From assembly GCF_030409875.1 (NCBI RefSeq), contig NZ_JAUFQR010000001.1, forward strand, positions 2,356,001 through 2,420,000: a stretch of 64,000 bases of DNA. Direction: 5' to 3'. The position numbers were made by a program, and so were the translations under genes. The notes under the pieces were generated by a model that saw only the letters and a program-made list of their open reading frames with translations, was not told where the DNA came from and searched no databases. Shown piece after piece: positions 24,364 to 34,068 of the stretch. This stretch comes from Chryseobacterium tructae (GTDB taxonomy: Bacteria > Bacteroidota > Bacteroidia > Flavobacteriales > Weeksellaceae). The first letter of the stretch is position 1; each line of letters starts with the position of its first letter.

Positions 24364-25404
24364 ATGCGTATTTTTAAATATTTAACGGTAATTATTATTC
24401 TTTTGGGAGGGGCATATGCTGCTTCCATGTATTATTTTGTAGATGAAAGTAAGAATTTTACCGTTGAGAAAGAAGTTGATTATCCGGTAGATAAGGTTTT
24501 TGCTCAGTTCAATAATCTTCAGAACTTTACAAGGTGGAATAATTTTTTTACCAGTTCACAGGCCATGGATATAGACTATTATACGCCTTATGAAGGACAG
24601 GGAAGTGCCATCAGTTATGTAGACAAAAAGAACGATACCGATGGTGAAATGTTCATTCGATATGAAAATACCAATAAGACCTTAAAGTATCAGCTTTTTG
24701 AGGATGAAAATGAAAATCCGACATTAGTTGACGTGAAATTCAAGCCAATTTCCGCAGAAAAAACAAAAATTAAATGGTATGTACATACTCCGAAACTTTC
24801 TGTCTGGAGAAGGGTAGAAAACTTCTGGACGGAAGACCGTTTTGCTGAAAATATCAACAAAAGTATGGTGAATCTTAAAAATTCTCTTGGAAATAAAGTT
24901 GAAAAAGACAATCAGATGGCGGCAATCAAGTATGACAGTCTGATGGTAGAAAATGAAGAGGATAAGCTATTACTAGGAATCAATGTAAGTACAGCCAATA
25001 AAAAGGATGCCCTCTATAAGAATATTGTGATGAATTATAACAAGGTGTATAATTTCGTAACGATGGACCTTGGTAAAAGGGATGATGAATTTGGATATCC
25101 GGTTTTGATGACTGATGCGGATAACTATAAAGACAAAGAGGTTTCTTACTTCCTGGGAATTCCACTTTCTAAGAAAATCGGAGTCTCTGACAATAACTTT
25201 AATTTTAGGACTGTAAACCCATCACAAAACTACGTAATGTACTACAAAGGGAGCTATGAAGGCCGAATTAAGGCGATTCAGCAGCTTATTCTGAAAGCCA
25301 AAAAAGATGAGATGCGCTTCGGAGATATCCGCCAGACCTTTATTGAGCGTCCGATGGAAGGTCAAGACGTAAACATTAAGCTCTCATTATCAGTGTATAA
25401 GTAA
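24364..25404 (+). CDS. SRPBCC-fold protein with GyrI-like C-terminal region
   Basis: 346 residues from the ATG at 24364. An N-terminal hydrophobic segment (about residues 4-24) anchors or exports the protein. Residues 35-170 resemble a polyketide cyclase/START-like (SRPBCC) domain: VEKEVDYPVDKVFAQFNNLQNFTRWNNF is the classic first strand and helix. The C-terminal part, with FRTVNPSQNYVMYYKGSYEG, looks like a GyrI/effector-binding domain of the kind that holds small hydrophobic ligands. This pairing is common in Bacteroidota proteins of unknown role. It stands alone: terminators separate it from the upstream genes and it has its own promoter. Confidence 0.7.
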   Translation: MRIFKYLTVIIILLGGAYAASMYYFVDESKNFTVEKEVDYPVDKVFAQFNNLQNFTRWNNFFTSSQAMDIDYYTPYEGQGSAISYVDKKNDTDGEMFIRYENTNKTLKYQLFEDENENPTLVDVKFKPISAEKTKIKWYVHTPKLSVWRRVENFWTEDRFAENINKSMVNLKNSLGNKVEKDNQMAAIKYDSLMVENEEDKLLLGINVSTANKKDALYKNIVMNYNKVYNFVTMDLGKRDDEFGYPVLMTDADNYKDKEVSYFLGIPLSKKIGVSDNNFNFRTVNPSQNYVMYYKGSYEGRIKAIQQLILKAKKDEMRFGDIRQTFIERPMEGQDVNIKLSLSVYK

Positions 25405-25474
25405 TTTTTTTTTAATTATTTTTTTCTTAAGTTTTTTTAACGGTTTCAGACTGTTCTAACTCGGTTTTTTTTAT

Positions 25475-25482
25475 TAAATTTG
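25475..25482 (+). promoter_or_regulatory. -7 promoter element (TAAATTTG) of sucA
   Basis: A TAnnTTTG match 47 bp upstream of the sucA start, in a short gene-free interval. Confidence 0.55.
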
Positions 25483-25529
25483 AAGATTAATTCTACAAAT
25501 AAATTTTAATAAATAGATAAACTGTAATA

Positions 25530-28341
25530 ATGGACAGATTTTCATTCCTAAACGCAGCTCATTCTCAGTTAATTGAGGATTTATACCAACAGTACTTAAA
25601 ATTCCCGGACTCTTTAGAACCATCATGGAAAGCTTTCTTTCAAGGCTTCGATTTTGCTTTGGAGAACTACGGAGATGACGATAACATTCAATTTATTCAG
25701 GCTCCGGCCAACGCTGCTCCTGCAGTACAACAAATTTCTCAGGCAGTAACAAGCGGAGAAGTTCCTGAACACATCAAGAAAGAATTTAAAGTAGTAAACC
25801 TTATTGAGGCTTACAGAACAAGAGGGCACTTGTTTACAAAAACGAACCCAGTTAGAGAAAGAAGACACTATACACCTACTTTAGATATCGAGAACTTCGG
25901 TCTATCTACAGCAGATTTAAATACAAAATTCAACTGTGCCGTTGAAACAGGGATGAAAGAGCCTGCTACTTTAGCAGATTTGATCAAGCACCTTGAAAAT
26001 ATCTACTGTGATTCTATCGGAGTAGAATATACATACATCAACAACGTTGAAGAAAAAGATTTCATTAAAAAATGGCTTCAGGTGAATGAAAACCACCCAA
26101 GCCTTTCTGCGAATGAAAAAACAGAAATTTTATTAAAATTAAATCAGGCTGTAGCCTTTGAAAATTATCTTCATACAAAATTTGTAGGTCAAAAAAGATT
26201 CTCACTGGAAGGTGGCGAGACTTTAATCCCGGCTTTAGATCAATTGATCTCAAGATCTTCTCAATTAGGAGTAGATGAAGTAGTATTGGGTATGGCTCAC
26301 AGAGGAAGATTAACGTATTATCAAACATCTTCGGAAAATCTTACAAGCAGATCTTCTCTGAATTTGAAGGAAAAGAATTTGAAGAAGATGTATTCTCAGG
26401 TGACGTTAAATATCACTTAGGATCATCTAAAAAGATCAAAACTGCTTCAGGAGAAGAAGTGTGTATCAACCTGACTCCGAACCCGTCTCACCTTGAAACC
26501 GTAGCAGCTCTAGTAGAAGGAATCTGCCGTGCAAAAGTAGACGATAAGTATAAAGACTATTCTAAAGTATTGCCAATCATCATCCACGGTGATGGTGCTA
26601 TCGCAGGACAGGGTATTGCTTATGAAGTAGCTCAGATGATGACGCTGGAAGGATACAGAACAGGAGGTACTGTTCATATCGTTGTAAACAACCAGGTATC
26701 TTTCACCACAAACTTCCATGATGCAAGATCTTCAACCTATTGTACAGATATCGCAAAAGTTACAGAATCTCCTGTAATGCACGTAAATGCTGATGATGCT
26801 GAAGCGGTAGTTCACGCGATCCATTTTGCTGCTGATTTCAGAGCTAAATTCGGAAAAGATGTATACATCGATCTATTAGGATACAGAAAATATGGTCATA
26901 ACGAAGGGGATGAGCCAAGATTTACTCAGCCTAACCTTTACAAAGCGATCTCTAAGCATCAGAACCCAAGAGAAATCTATAAAGATAAATTAATCAACGA
27001 CAGCGTTATTTCTAACGATATCATCAAAAAAATGGAAGTTGACTTCAAAGCGCTTCTTGATAAAGATTTTGATGCTTCCAAAGAGATCGAGAAAAACGTA
27101 ATGGATCTGTTCATGTCTGAAGATTGGGTAGATTATCCAATTGGAAAGAGAGGAGCTGTTCAATTACCGGTTGATACAAAATATGACTTAGTTAAATTGA
27201 AAGAGTTGGCGCTTACAATGTCAACACTTCCTGCTGATAAAAAATTCCTTAACAAGATTACAAGACTTTTCGAAAACAGAATCAAGGCTATTGAAGGAAA
27301 TTCATTAGACTGGGCACTGGGAGAGTGGTTAGCCTATGCAACACTACTTGTAGAAGGTCATAATGTAAGAATCTCTGGGGAAGATGTAGAAAGAGGTACA
27401 TTCTCTCACAGACATGCTGTTGTGAAAACAGAAGATACAGAAGAAGAATATATCCCATTAAGACAAGTTTCAGAAAGCAGATTTGATGTATTCAACTCTC
27501 ACCTTTCAGAATACGGTGTTTTAGGTTTCGACTATGGATATGCAATGGCTTCTCCCAATACATTAACGATCTGGGAAGCTCAATTCGGGGACTTCGTGAA
27601 CGGTGCTCAGATCATCGTTGACCAGTACCTAGCTGCTGCAGAAGAAAAATGGAAAATCCAGGACGGATTGGTAATGTTATTGCCTCACGGTTCAGAAGGT
27701 CAGGGTGCAGAACACTCTTCAGCAAGATTGGAGAGATTCTTAACACTTTGTGCTAATGAAAATATGGTAGTGGCTAATATTACTTCACCTGCCAACTACT
27801 TCCACTTATTGAGAAGACAGTTGAAATGGGCATTCAGAAAGCCATTAATTGTAATGAGCCCTAAATCTTTATTGAGACACCCTAAAGTAGTTTCTCCGCT
27901 TGAAGATTTTGCAACAGGTTCATTCCAGCCGATCTTAGATGATCCAACTGCAGATCCTAAAAAAGTAGAAAAATTAGTTCTTTGTTCAGGTAAACTGTAC
28001 TTCGAATTATTAGCGAAGAAAGAAGAATTAAACTGTGAAAATATTGCATTGGTAAGATTCGAACAGTTATATCCACTTCAGGCAGATGCTATTGAAGCGA
28101 TCTTCAACAAATATGAAACAGAAAACAACTAGTGTGGGCTCAGGAAGAACCTGAAAACATGGGAGCTTGGTCTTATATCCTAAGAAACTTCAGAGATACA
28201 GGAATCCAGGTAGTGTCTCCGGTACCAAGCGGTGCTCCGGCTCCGGGTAGCCACAAAATGTTTGAGAAAAACCAAAATGCAGTAATCAACAGAGTATTCG
28301 ATAGAGATGATGCTCCTGCAAAAAGACCCGTTACAGCTTAA
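25530..28341 (+). CDS. sucA: 2-oxoglutarate dehydrogenase E1 component, frame broken twice
   Basis: A thiamine diphosphate-dependent decarboxylase that starts the 2-oxoglutarate dehydrogenase reaction of the TCA cycle. Three consecutive reading-frame pieces belong to one protein. Adding one A in the run at 26312-26313 (restoring RGRLNVLSNIFGK) and one T near 28134 (restoring NNLVWAQEEPENMG) gives a continuous 937-residue protein, the normal E1 length. Recognisable parts are the N-terminal FLNAAHSQLIEDLYQQYL, HRGRL, the ThDP-binding IIHGDGAIAGQGIAYE, YRKYGHNEGDEP and the C-terminal ALVRFEQLYPL. The E2 gene follows 39 bp later. An E1 this well conserved is unlikely to be a real pseudogene, so I read both breaks as run-length sequencing errors. 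Confidence 0.93.
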
Positions 28342-28380
28342 TTTAAATAATATCCAATTAAAAAATAAAAAATACTCGAT

Positions 28381-29634
28381 ATGTCAGTTTTAGAAATGAA
28401 AGTTCCTTCACCGGGCGAATCAATCACAGAAGTTGAAATTGCAACTTGGCTTGTAAAAGATGGGGATTATGTAGAAAAAGATCAGCCTATCGCAGAAGTA
28501 GACTCAGACAAAGCAACTCTTGAATTGCCAGCAGAACAAAGTGGTATTATCACTTTAAAAGCAGAAGAAGGTGATGTAGTACAAGTAGGTCAGGTAGTTT
28601 GTTTAATTGATATGGATGCTGCAAGACCAGAAGGTGCTGCACCTGCTGCTGAAGCTCCAAAACAGGAAGAAGCTCCAAAAGCTGCTGAGCCTGCTAAACA
28701 AGAAGCTCCAAAACCAGCGGCTCCGGTTGCTGCTCCACAAACTTATGCTACGGGAGCTCCATCTCCAGCTGCTAAGAAGATCCTTGACGAAAAAGGGATG
28801 GAAGCGGGTCAGGTTTCAGGAACAGGAAGAGACGGAAGAATCACTAAGACTGATGCTGAATTAGCAGCAGTTCCTGCACTAGGAGGAAGCCCTCTTACAG
28901 CTACAGGTTCTAGATCTACGACTACAACTAAACTTTCAGTTTTAAGAAGAAAAATCGCTCAGAGATTAGTTTCTGTGAAGAATGAAACAGCGATGTTAAC
29001 AACTTTCAACGAAGTTGACATGTCTGAAATCTTCAGATTAAGAAAACTATATAAAGAAGAATTTGCTCAAAAACACGGAGTTGGACTTGGTTTCATGTCT
29101 TTCTTTACAAAAGCGGTTACAAGAGCATTAGAAATGTATCCTGATGTAAATGCATCTATCGACGGAGACTTCAAAATAAACTATGACTTCTGCGATATTT
29201 CAATTGCTGTTTCAGGACCTAAAGGATTAATGGTTCCTGTATTGAGAAATGCAGAAAACATGTCTTTCAGTGCTGTTGAAGCAAATATCAAAGATCTTGC
29301 TACAAAAGTAAGAGACGGTAAAATTACAGTTGACGAAATGACTGGTGGTACTTTCACCATTACAAACGGTGGTACTTTCGGATCTATGTTATCTACACCA
29401 ATCATCAACCCACCACAATCTGCTATCTTAGGGATGCACAACATTATCCAAAGACCAGTGGCTGTAGACGGGCAAGTTGTAATCAGACCAATGATGTATG
29501 TTGCGATGTCTTATGACCACAGAATTATCGATGGAAAAGAATCTGTAGGATTCCTTGTAGCGGTAAAAGAAGGTATCGACAATCCTGTTCAAGTATTAAT
29601 GGGAGGTGATGAAAGAAAAGGCCTTGGATTATAG
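28381..29634 (+). CDS. sucB: Dihydrolipoamide succinyltransferase (2-oxoglutarate dehydrogenase E2)
   Basis: 417 residues. It transfers the succinyl group from E1 to coenzyme A. Domains in order: a lipoyl domain (about 1-78) with the lipoylated Lys in [11 protein letters not shown], an Ala/Pro/Lys-rich flexible linker (about 85-120), a peripheral subunit-binding domain with [13 protein letters not shown] and [10 protein letters not shown], and the catalytic domain ending in [18 protein letters not shown] with the catalytic HxxxDG. Length is standard. It sits 39 bp after sucA and is followed by a strong terminator. Confidence 0.95.
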   Translation: MSVLEMKVPSPGESITEVEIATWLVKDGDYVEKDQPIAEVDSDKATLELPAEQSGIITLKAEEGDVVQVGQVVCLIDMDAARPEGAAPAAEAPKQEEAPKAAEPAKQEAPKPAAPVAAPQTYATGAPSPAAKKILDEKGMEAGQVSGTGRDGRITKTDAELAAVPALGGSPLTATGSRSTTTTKLSVLRRKIAQRLVSVKNETAMLTTFNEVDMSEIFRLRKLYKEEFAQKHGVGLGFMSFFTKAVTRALEMYPDVNASIDGDFKINYDFCDISIAVSGPKGLMVPVLRNAENMSFSAVEANIKDLATKVRDGKITVDEMTGGTFTITNGGTFGSMLSTPIINPPQSAILGMHNIIQRPVAVDGQVVIRPMMYVAMSYDHRIIDGKESVGFLVAVKEGIDNPVQVLMGGDERKGLGL

Positions 29635-29663
29635 TTTTTAATAAAATTATAACGCAAATATAT

Positions 29664-29692
29664 AATCTCGCCTTAAAAAAGGCGAGATTTTT
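29664..29692 (+). terminator. Terminator of sucAB
   Basis: AATCTCGCC and GGCGAGATT form a perfect 9-bp stem followed by a T run, 30 bp after the sucB stop. Confidence 0.9.
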
Positions 29693-29715
29693 GTATCTAT
29701 TAAGAAAATACTACA

Positions 29716-30105
29716 ATGATGTTTTCAAAAATGACTTCCAATATCAAAGTTTCAGTAATACCTGAATATGATAGTAAAAACAGTTATCCTTCCGAAAACC
29801 GTTATGTTTTCAAGTACAATATCACCATAGAAAATGACGGAAGCTTTCCTATAAAAGTACTGAAAAGAAAATGGCTCATCTTTGATGTAGGATTCGGATT
29901 CACAGAAATTATAGGTGACGGAATTATCGGCCTGACTCCAGAGATAGGAACCGGCGAAAATTTCGCTTATTTCTCCAATGTAATGCTCCGTTCCGGAGTA
30001 GGGAATATGAGTGGAAAATACCTGGTTAAAAACCTGGAGACGCAGGAGACTTTTGAGATTGATATCCCAAAATTCAACCTGCTCTCTGAAGTTTTAAGCA
30101 ATTAA
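29716..30105 (+). CDS. apaG: ApaG domain protein
   Basis: 129 residues forming the compact ApaG beta-sandwich. Recognisable strands are VFKYNITIENDGSFPIKVLKRKW, the central IIGDGIIGLTPEIGTGENFAY and the final GNMSGKYLV. Family members are linked to Co2+/Mg2+ resistance phenotypes in enterobacteria, but the molecular role is not settled. Two ATGs start the frame (29716 and 29719). It converges with the T9SS gene, with only two bases between the stop codons. Confidence 0.9.
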   Translation: MMFSKMTSNIKVSVIPEYDSKNSYPSENRYVFKYNITIENDGSFPIKVLKRKWLIFDVGFGFTEIIGDGIIGLTPEIGTGENFAYFSNVMLRSGVGNMSGKYLVKNLETQETFEIDIPKFNLLSEVLSN

Positions 30106-30107
30106 AA

Positions 30108-30830
30108 TTACTCTTTAATGAATTGATGTCTGCTAATACCACTTTGAGATTTTACTTCCATAAAGTAGCCCCCTTTTAGCAGGTTAGAGACATTAATCTT
30201 AGCATCGGTAGAATAATCCTGAAGAATTAATTTTCCTTCTGTGTTATAGACTTTTATCCATTCAATTCTTTCTGCATTTTTAAGATGAACAGAACCCTCT
30301 TTTACTGGATTAGGGTAAAGTGATATTGCTTTAGAAGATAATTGCGAGTTGATATCTTTTGTTCCCAATGTTCCAAATTGATAAAAAGCTTGATCTCCAG
30401 CACTATTGGTTATGATAAGGTTTTTTACCCCATTAGAATTGTTAATTTGATAGTTGAAATTATTAGGTGACATGGTTAAATAATCACGATGTTGATTAAA
30501 AAAAGCTATATTTTCAGGAAGTGTACAGGTATGTGCATTGGCAATCCCCATAGCCCACACATTAAAGCTATTGGCTGTCATCTCAGCATTAAATATTGTA
30601 GCCCATATATAAGTTCCACAAATATCATTCCTCATATTTGTAGTTTGACCTGGAGGAACAATAGGTGTAAAAGTTAAACTAGGAGATCCTATTTCGCTGT
30701 TTGACGGAACATTGTAAGTAATATTATTCTTTACTATTTTCTTCAAAGACCATTCTGTGTTGTAAAGTTCTGTTTGTGCATGTACAAAAGTTCCGACAAT
30801 TGCGGTAAGAGAAAGTAAAAGTTTTTTCAT
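30108..30830 (-). CDS. T9SS-sorted secreted protein with META/HslJ-like N-terminal region
   Basis: 240 residues with signal peptide (ending TFVHAQ). Residues 20-150 open with YNTEWSLKKIV and contain an LTF strand and a conserved-looking NDICGTY, a pattern similar to META/HslJ domains. From about 168 (SLYPNPVKEG) to the end (LLKGGYFMEVKSQSGISRHQFIKE) it carries a type A T9SS C-terminal sorting domain, so it should be exported across the outer membrane by the type IX system. Function of the passenger is unknown. Confidence 0.8.
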   Translation of the reverse strand: MKKLLLSLTAIVGTFVHAQTELYNTEWSLKKIVKNNITYNVPSNSEIGSPSLTFTPIVPPGQTTNMRNDICGTYIWATIFNAEMTANSFNVWAMGIANAHTCTLPENIAFFNQHRDYLTMSPNNFNYQINNSNGVKNLIITNSAGDQAFYQFGTLGTKDINSQLSSKAISLYPNPVKEGSVHLKNAERIEWIKVYNTEGKLILQDYSTDAKINVSNLLKGGYFMEVKSQSGISRHQFIKE

Positions 30831-30847
30831 GGTTTTTAATTTTAAAG

Positions 30848-31405
30848 TTACAGTTTTTTGATATATTTTTTTAATATTGATTCATTTATTTCCTCATTTC
30901 TTGTGATAAATAGCTTCTCAAATGCTAACAAGGATAGTTTTGCACAAACTTCAGCATCTGCGCCGGCTCTGTGGTGATTAAACTGGATCTGATGGTATTC
31001 TGCTAAAGGTTTCAGACCATATTTTGGGAGGTAATTCCATGATTTTTTGGCCAGCTGTATGCTGCAGAGGTAATTCAGTTTGGGAGTAAACATTCCATAA
31101 TGTTCAAAGCAACCTCTTAAAACCGAAGCATCAAAACTGGCGTTGTGAGCAATCATTAAGCTTCCATACATCAATTCTTCAGCTTCATACCAGATCTCAT
31201 CAAAAGTAGGAGCATCCTGTACATCTTCCGGTTGTATTCCATGCACTGCAATATTGAATTTGTTGAAATAAGGAAAGCTGGGAGGTTTAATCAACCAGGT
31301 TTTGGTTTCTACAATTTTGGAGTCTTGTACCACACAGATTCCCATCTCACATGCTGAGTTTTTTTCGTGAGTTGCCGTTTCAAAATCTATTGCACAGAAG
31401 TCCAT
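30848..31405 (-). CDS. DEDDh 3'-5' exonuclease domain protein
   Basis: 185 residues of the DnaQ-like exonuclease superfamily. The four acidic residues and His are visible: Asp7 and Glu9 in AIDFETA, Asp92 in AHNASFD, and His145/Asp150 in HRAGADAE. It has no polymerase or helicase fusion. Such stand-alone proteins trim DNA or RNA 3' ends or act as proofreading-like nucleases. It lies 17 bp upstream of the T9SS gene on the same strand, but the products are unrelated. Confidence 0.9.
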   Translation of the reverse strand: MDFCAIDFETATHEKNSACEMGICVVQDSKIVETKTWLIKPPSFPYFNKFNIAVHGIQPEDVQDAPTFDEIWYEAEELMYGSLMIAHNASFDASVLRGCFEHYGMFTPKLNYLCSIQLAKKSWNYLPKYGLKPLAEYHQIQFNHHRAGADAEVCAKLSLLAFEKLFITRNEEINESILKKYIKKL

Positions 31406-31503
31406 TCAGATAATTTGATATTTAAAATTTAAAGTTTGATATTGGTGAAGCTATACCATTTTCTGTCCTAAAAAAATCTAAAGCTAAGATAATCTACCCT
31501 TTA

Positions 31504-32487
31504 TTATTTCTTATTTCCACCCAGAAAATGTTTAAAAATCAACCATTCGGATTGATAGAACTTATCTTTCTGGTATTTCTGACGGAGCTTCCAGGTTCCG
31601 GGAAGCTGTGCATAGAAGCCAAAATGAGCCCTTACTACTGCCCAAAGATGAGAAAAGCCATGTTTTAATCCAAAATAGATTCCTGCAACTCCATCCAGAC
31701 AAAGCCTGAAAAAAATGAGTCCGATTAATTTAGGAAACGGAAGGTTTTTAAGCATCATAGACAGATTGTTTCTGATATTTAAATAGGTTTTTTGAGCACT
31801 TTGTTTATTCAATGTTCCACCCCCTACATGATATACTTTGGATTTTCCTGTATAAAAAATATTTTTTCCAGCATTAATAAGTCTCCAGCAAAGATCAATT
31901 TCTTCCTGGTGCGCGAAAAATCGCTCATCAAAGCCTTTTTGTTCCCAAAAATCTTTAGAACGAATGAAAAAACAACATCCTGAAGCCCAGAATATTTCTG
32001 TTTCATCATCATATTGTCCTTGGTCTTCTTCAAGGTCATCAAAAACCCTTCCTCTGCAATAAGGATAGCCCAGATTATCAATCAAGCCACCTCCGGCTCC
32101 GGCAAATTCAAAGAAGTTTTTGTTATCATATGACAAAACCTTAGGTTGAATGGCCGATATTGTAGAATCTTTATCAAATAGATTCAATACAGGCTCAATC
32201 CATTTTTCTGTCACTTCTACATCAGAATTAAGAAGACAGTAATATTCATTTGTTATGGTCTTTAATCCTTCATTATAACCCCCTGCAAATCCGTAGTTTT
32301 TATCGTTTTTAATAATTTTTACGGTAGGGAAATGAGTATTCAGATATGCTATAGAATCATCTGTAGATAGATTGTCAATAACATAAATATCAGCATTTTG
32401 AGAAAATTGAACTACACTCGGAAGAAATTTTTCCAGCCAGTTTTTCCCATTCCAATTTAAGATGGCAATAGCCAATTTGTTTTGCAT
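31504..32487 (-). CDS. Family 2 glycosyltransferase
   Basis: 327 residues. GT-A fold landmarks are the first strand ILNWNGKNWLEKFLPSV, DNLSTDDS, the metal-binding region LLNSDVEV, and later GCCFFIRS and FDERFFAHQEEIDLCWRLINAG, which are typical of rhamnosyltransferase-like GT2 enzymes acting on cell-surface glycans. The C-terminal part is moderately hydrophobic. It starts six bases after the acyltransferase gene, so both are one transcription unit, consistent with envelope glycolipid synthesis. The sugar and acceptor are unknown. Confidence 0.88.
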   Translation of the reverse strand: MQNKLAIAILNWNGKNWLEKFLPSVVQFSQNADIYVIDNLSTDDSIAYLNTHFPTVKIIKNDKNYGFAGGYNEGLKTITNEYYCLLNSDVEVTEKWIEPVLNLFDKDSTISAIQPKVLSYDNKNFFEFAGAGGGLIDNLGYPYCRGRVFDDLEEDQGQYDDETEIFWASGCCFFIRSKDFWEQKGFDERFFAHQEEIDLCWRLINAGKNIFYTGKSKVYHVGGGTLNKQSAQKTYLNIRNNLSMMLKNLPFPKLIGLIFFRLCLDGVAGIYFGLKHGFSHLWAVVRAHFGFYAQLPGTWKLRQKYQKDKFYQSEWLIFKHFLGGNKK

Positions 32488-32493
32488 GTAAAA

Positions 32494-33378
32494 CTAATTT
32501 TTTTCAGAATCAAAAAACTTGATAGAATCCTGATACTTCCACTTTCTGTGGGACCAAAGATAATTGTCCGGATGTTTGTGTAACGTATTTTCAAGCATTT
32601 TGTGGAATTTTCTTACCACTTCATGTTCAGAGAATTTTTCCTGATCCGGATAGATTCTATAATAATTGACCTGATAATAACCACGCTTTACTTTTTTCAT
32701 TTCACAATAAATAAAAGCAAGATCCATACGTGTAGCCAGTTTATCGTAGCCTATGAATGCCGGGGTTTTTTGGTTCATAAACTCTAGTCCATAGGTAACA
32801 TTGGAAAAGTGAGGAGTCTGATCTGCTACAAACATGTAGATAGAGTCTCCATCATTTTTACTTCTGAAGATATTAAGAATGACTTCGTTGGCTTCCAATG
32901 CTTCATTTCCGAATTTATTACGGACTTTTTTCATCTGGTTTTCCCAAAAATTACTATTCACCTTTCGATATACAGGGTGACAGTGGGCTTGAGGAACAAT
33001 TCTTGCCAAAGCATTGATCCATTCCCAGTTAAAAACATGGCCGGCGAGAAGGATGATATTTTTACCTTCCTTTTGCACTTCATGGAACACGTCCTGATTA
33101 ATATGCTGCATTCTTACTCTCGATTCTGTCTCAGAGATACTGAATGACTTTATAGTTTCTACCAAATAATCGGAGAAATTGCGATAGAATTTTTTTCGGA
33201 TTTTTCTGATCTCTTCTTCAGATTTATCAGGAAAGGAGTTGATAAGGTTTTGGGTAATTACCTTTTTTCTGTAGCCTACCAGATAATAATTAAGGAAGAA
33301 CATAACGTCCGAGAAAATATATAATATTCTAAGCGGAAGTTTTGAGATGAAATATAATATTTTAATTAAGAAGCTCAT
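32494..33378 (-). CDS. Lipid A biosynthesis (LpxL/LpxM-type) acyltransferase family protein
   Basis: 294 residues with an N-terminal membrane segment (about 8-34) and the family catalytic motif HxxxxE in LLAGHVFNWEW (His114, Glu119). It should add a secondary acyl chain to lipid A or a related lipid at the inner membrane. A shared operon with a GT2 glycosyltransferase fits envelope lipid work. A TAAATTTG element lies nine bases upstream of the start, divergent from the thioredoxin-like gene. Confidence 0.88.
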   Translation of the reverse strand: MSFLIKILYFISKLPLRILYIFSDVMFFLNYYLVGYRKKVITQNLINSFPDKSEEEIRKIRKKFYRNFSDYLVETIKSFSISETESRVRMQHINQDVFHEVQKEGKNIILLAGHVFNWEWINALARIVPQAHCHPVYRKVNSNFWENQMKKVRNKFGNEALEANEVILNIFRSKNDGDSIYMFVADQTPHFSNVTYGLEFMNQKTPAFIGYDKLATRMDLAFIYCEMKKVKRGYYQVNYYRIYPDQEKFSEHEVVRKFHKMLENTLHKHPDNYLWSHRKWKYQDSIKFFDSEKN

Positions 33379-33386
33379 AAAACAGG

Positions 33387-33394
33387 CAAATTTA
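33387..33394 (-). promoter_or_regulatory. -7 promoter element (TAAATTTG) of the acyltransferase operon
   Basis: A minus-strand TAnnTTTG match, eight bases before the ATG; together with 33416-33423 it forms a divergent promoter pair. Confidence 0.55.
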
Positions 33395-33415
33395 GTGATA
33401 ATAAAATTATGGTTC

Positions 33416-33423
33416 TATTTTTG
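33416..33423 (+). promoter_or_regulatory. -7 promoter element (TATTTTTG) of the thioredoxin-like gene
   Basis: A TAnnTTTG match 35 bp upstream of the ATG at 33459. Confidence 0.55.
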
Positions 33424-33458
33424 TAGGGAGATAAGTATTATTTTTTTACTTTTATGTT

Positions 33459-34028
33459 ATGAAAAAATTAGCAATGATAGCTTTTCTGGGATTAGGCGTA
33501 TTAGGCTTTTCACAGAATACCAATATACCGAAAGAGGAAAGATTACGAGATAATACACTTTTGGTAAAGACTGATCATACAGAATTGGATGCAAAGAAGA
33601 AAGCCGCTGAAGAAAAGGCAAAACTTCCTAAGCCCTATAATCCAAAGGCTGATGCTCAGGCAGATATTAATAAATTAGTCGCTCAGGCTAAAAAAGAAGG
33701 AAAAAATATTATGATCCAGGCTGGTGGAAACTGGTGTATCTGGTGTCTTAGATTCAATAATTTTGTACAACAAACACCTGAATTGAAGCAGCTTGTAGAT
33801 AAAAACTATTTATATTATCACCTGAATTTTTCTCCGGATAATAAAAATGAAAAAGTTTTTGCTCAATACAATAATCCTGGCGAAAAGTTCGGATATCCGG
33901 TATTTATTGTTTTAGATAAAAACGGGAAAATGATTAAAGTTCAGCAAAGTGATGTATTCGAAGATGGAAAAGGATACAGTAAGGACAAGGTAAAGGAGTT
34001 CTTCAATACCTGGAAGCCTAAGGCATAA
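33459..34028 (+). CDS. Periplasmic thioredoxin-fold protein
   Basis: 189 residues with a signal peptide ending GVLGFSQ. A charged stretch (about 30-65) precedes a thioredoxin-like domain with active site NWCIWC (Cys93, Cys96). Cys-Ile-Trp-Cys is unusual compared with CGPC but typical of thioredoxin_7-like proteins. A later FGYPVFIVLDKNGK is the conserved cis-Pro strand. Likely a periplasmic thiol-disulfide oxidoreductase. Monocistronic, ending at a bidirectional terminator. Confidence 0.85.
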   Translation: MKKLAMIAFLGLGVLGFSQNTNIPKEERLRDNTLLVKTDHTELDAKKKAAEEKAKLPKPYNPKADAQADINKLVAQAKKEGKNIMIQAGGNWCIWCLRFNNFVQQTPELKQLVDKNYLYYHLNFSPDNKNEKVFAQYNNPGEKFGYPVFIVLDKNGKMIKVQQSDVFEDGKGYSKDKVKEFFNTWKPKA

Positions 34029-34034
34029 AAAATG

Positions 34035-34066
34035 AAAAGGTTGTTTCTCATAGAAGCAACCTTTTT
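34035..34066. terminator. Bidirectional terminator between thioredoxin-like and aldehyde dehydrogenase genes
   Basis: AAAAGGTTGTTTCT and AGAAGCAACCTTTT pair around a CAT loop with T runs on both sides, between convergent genes. Confidence 0.85.
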
Positions 34067-34068
34067 TA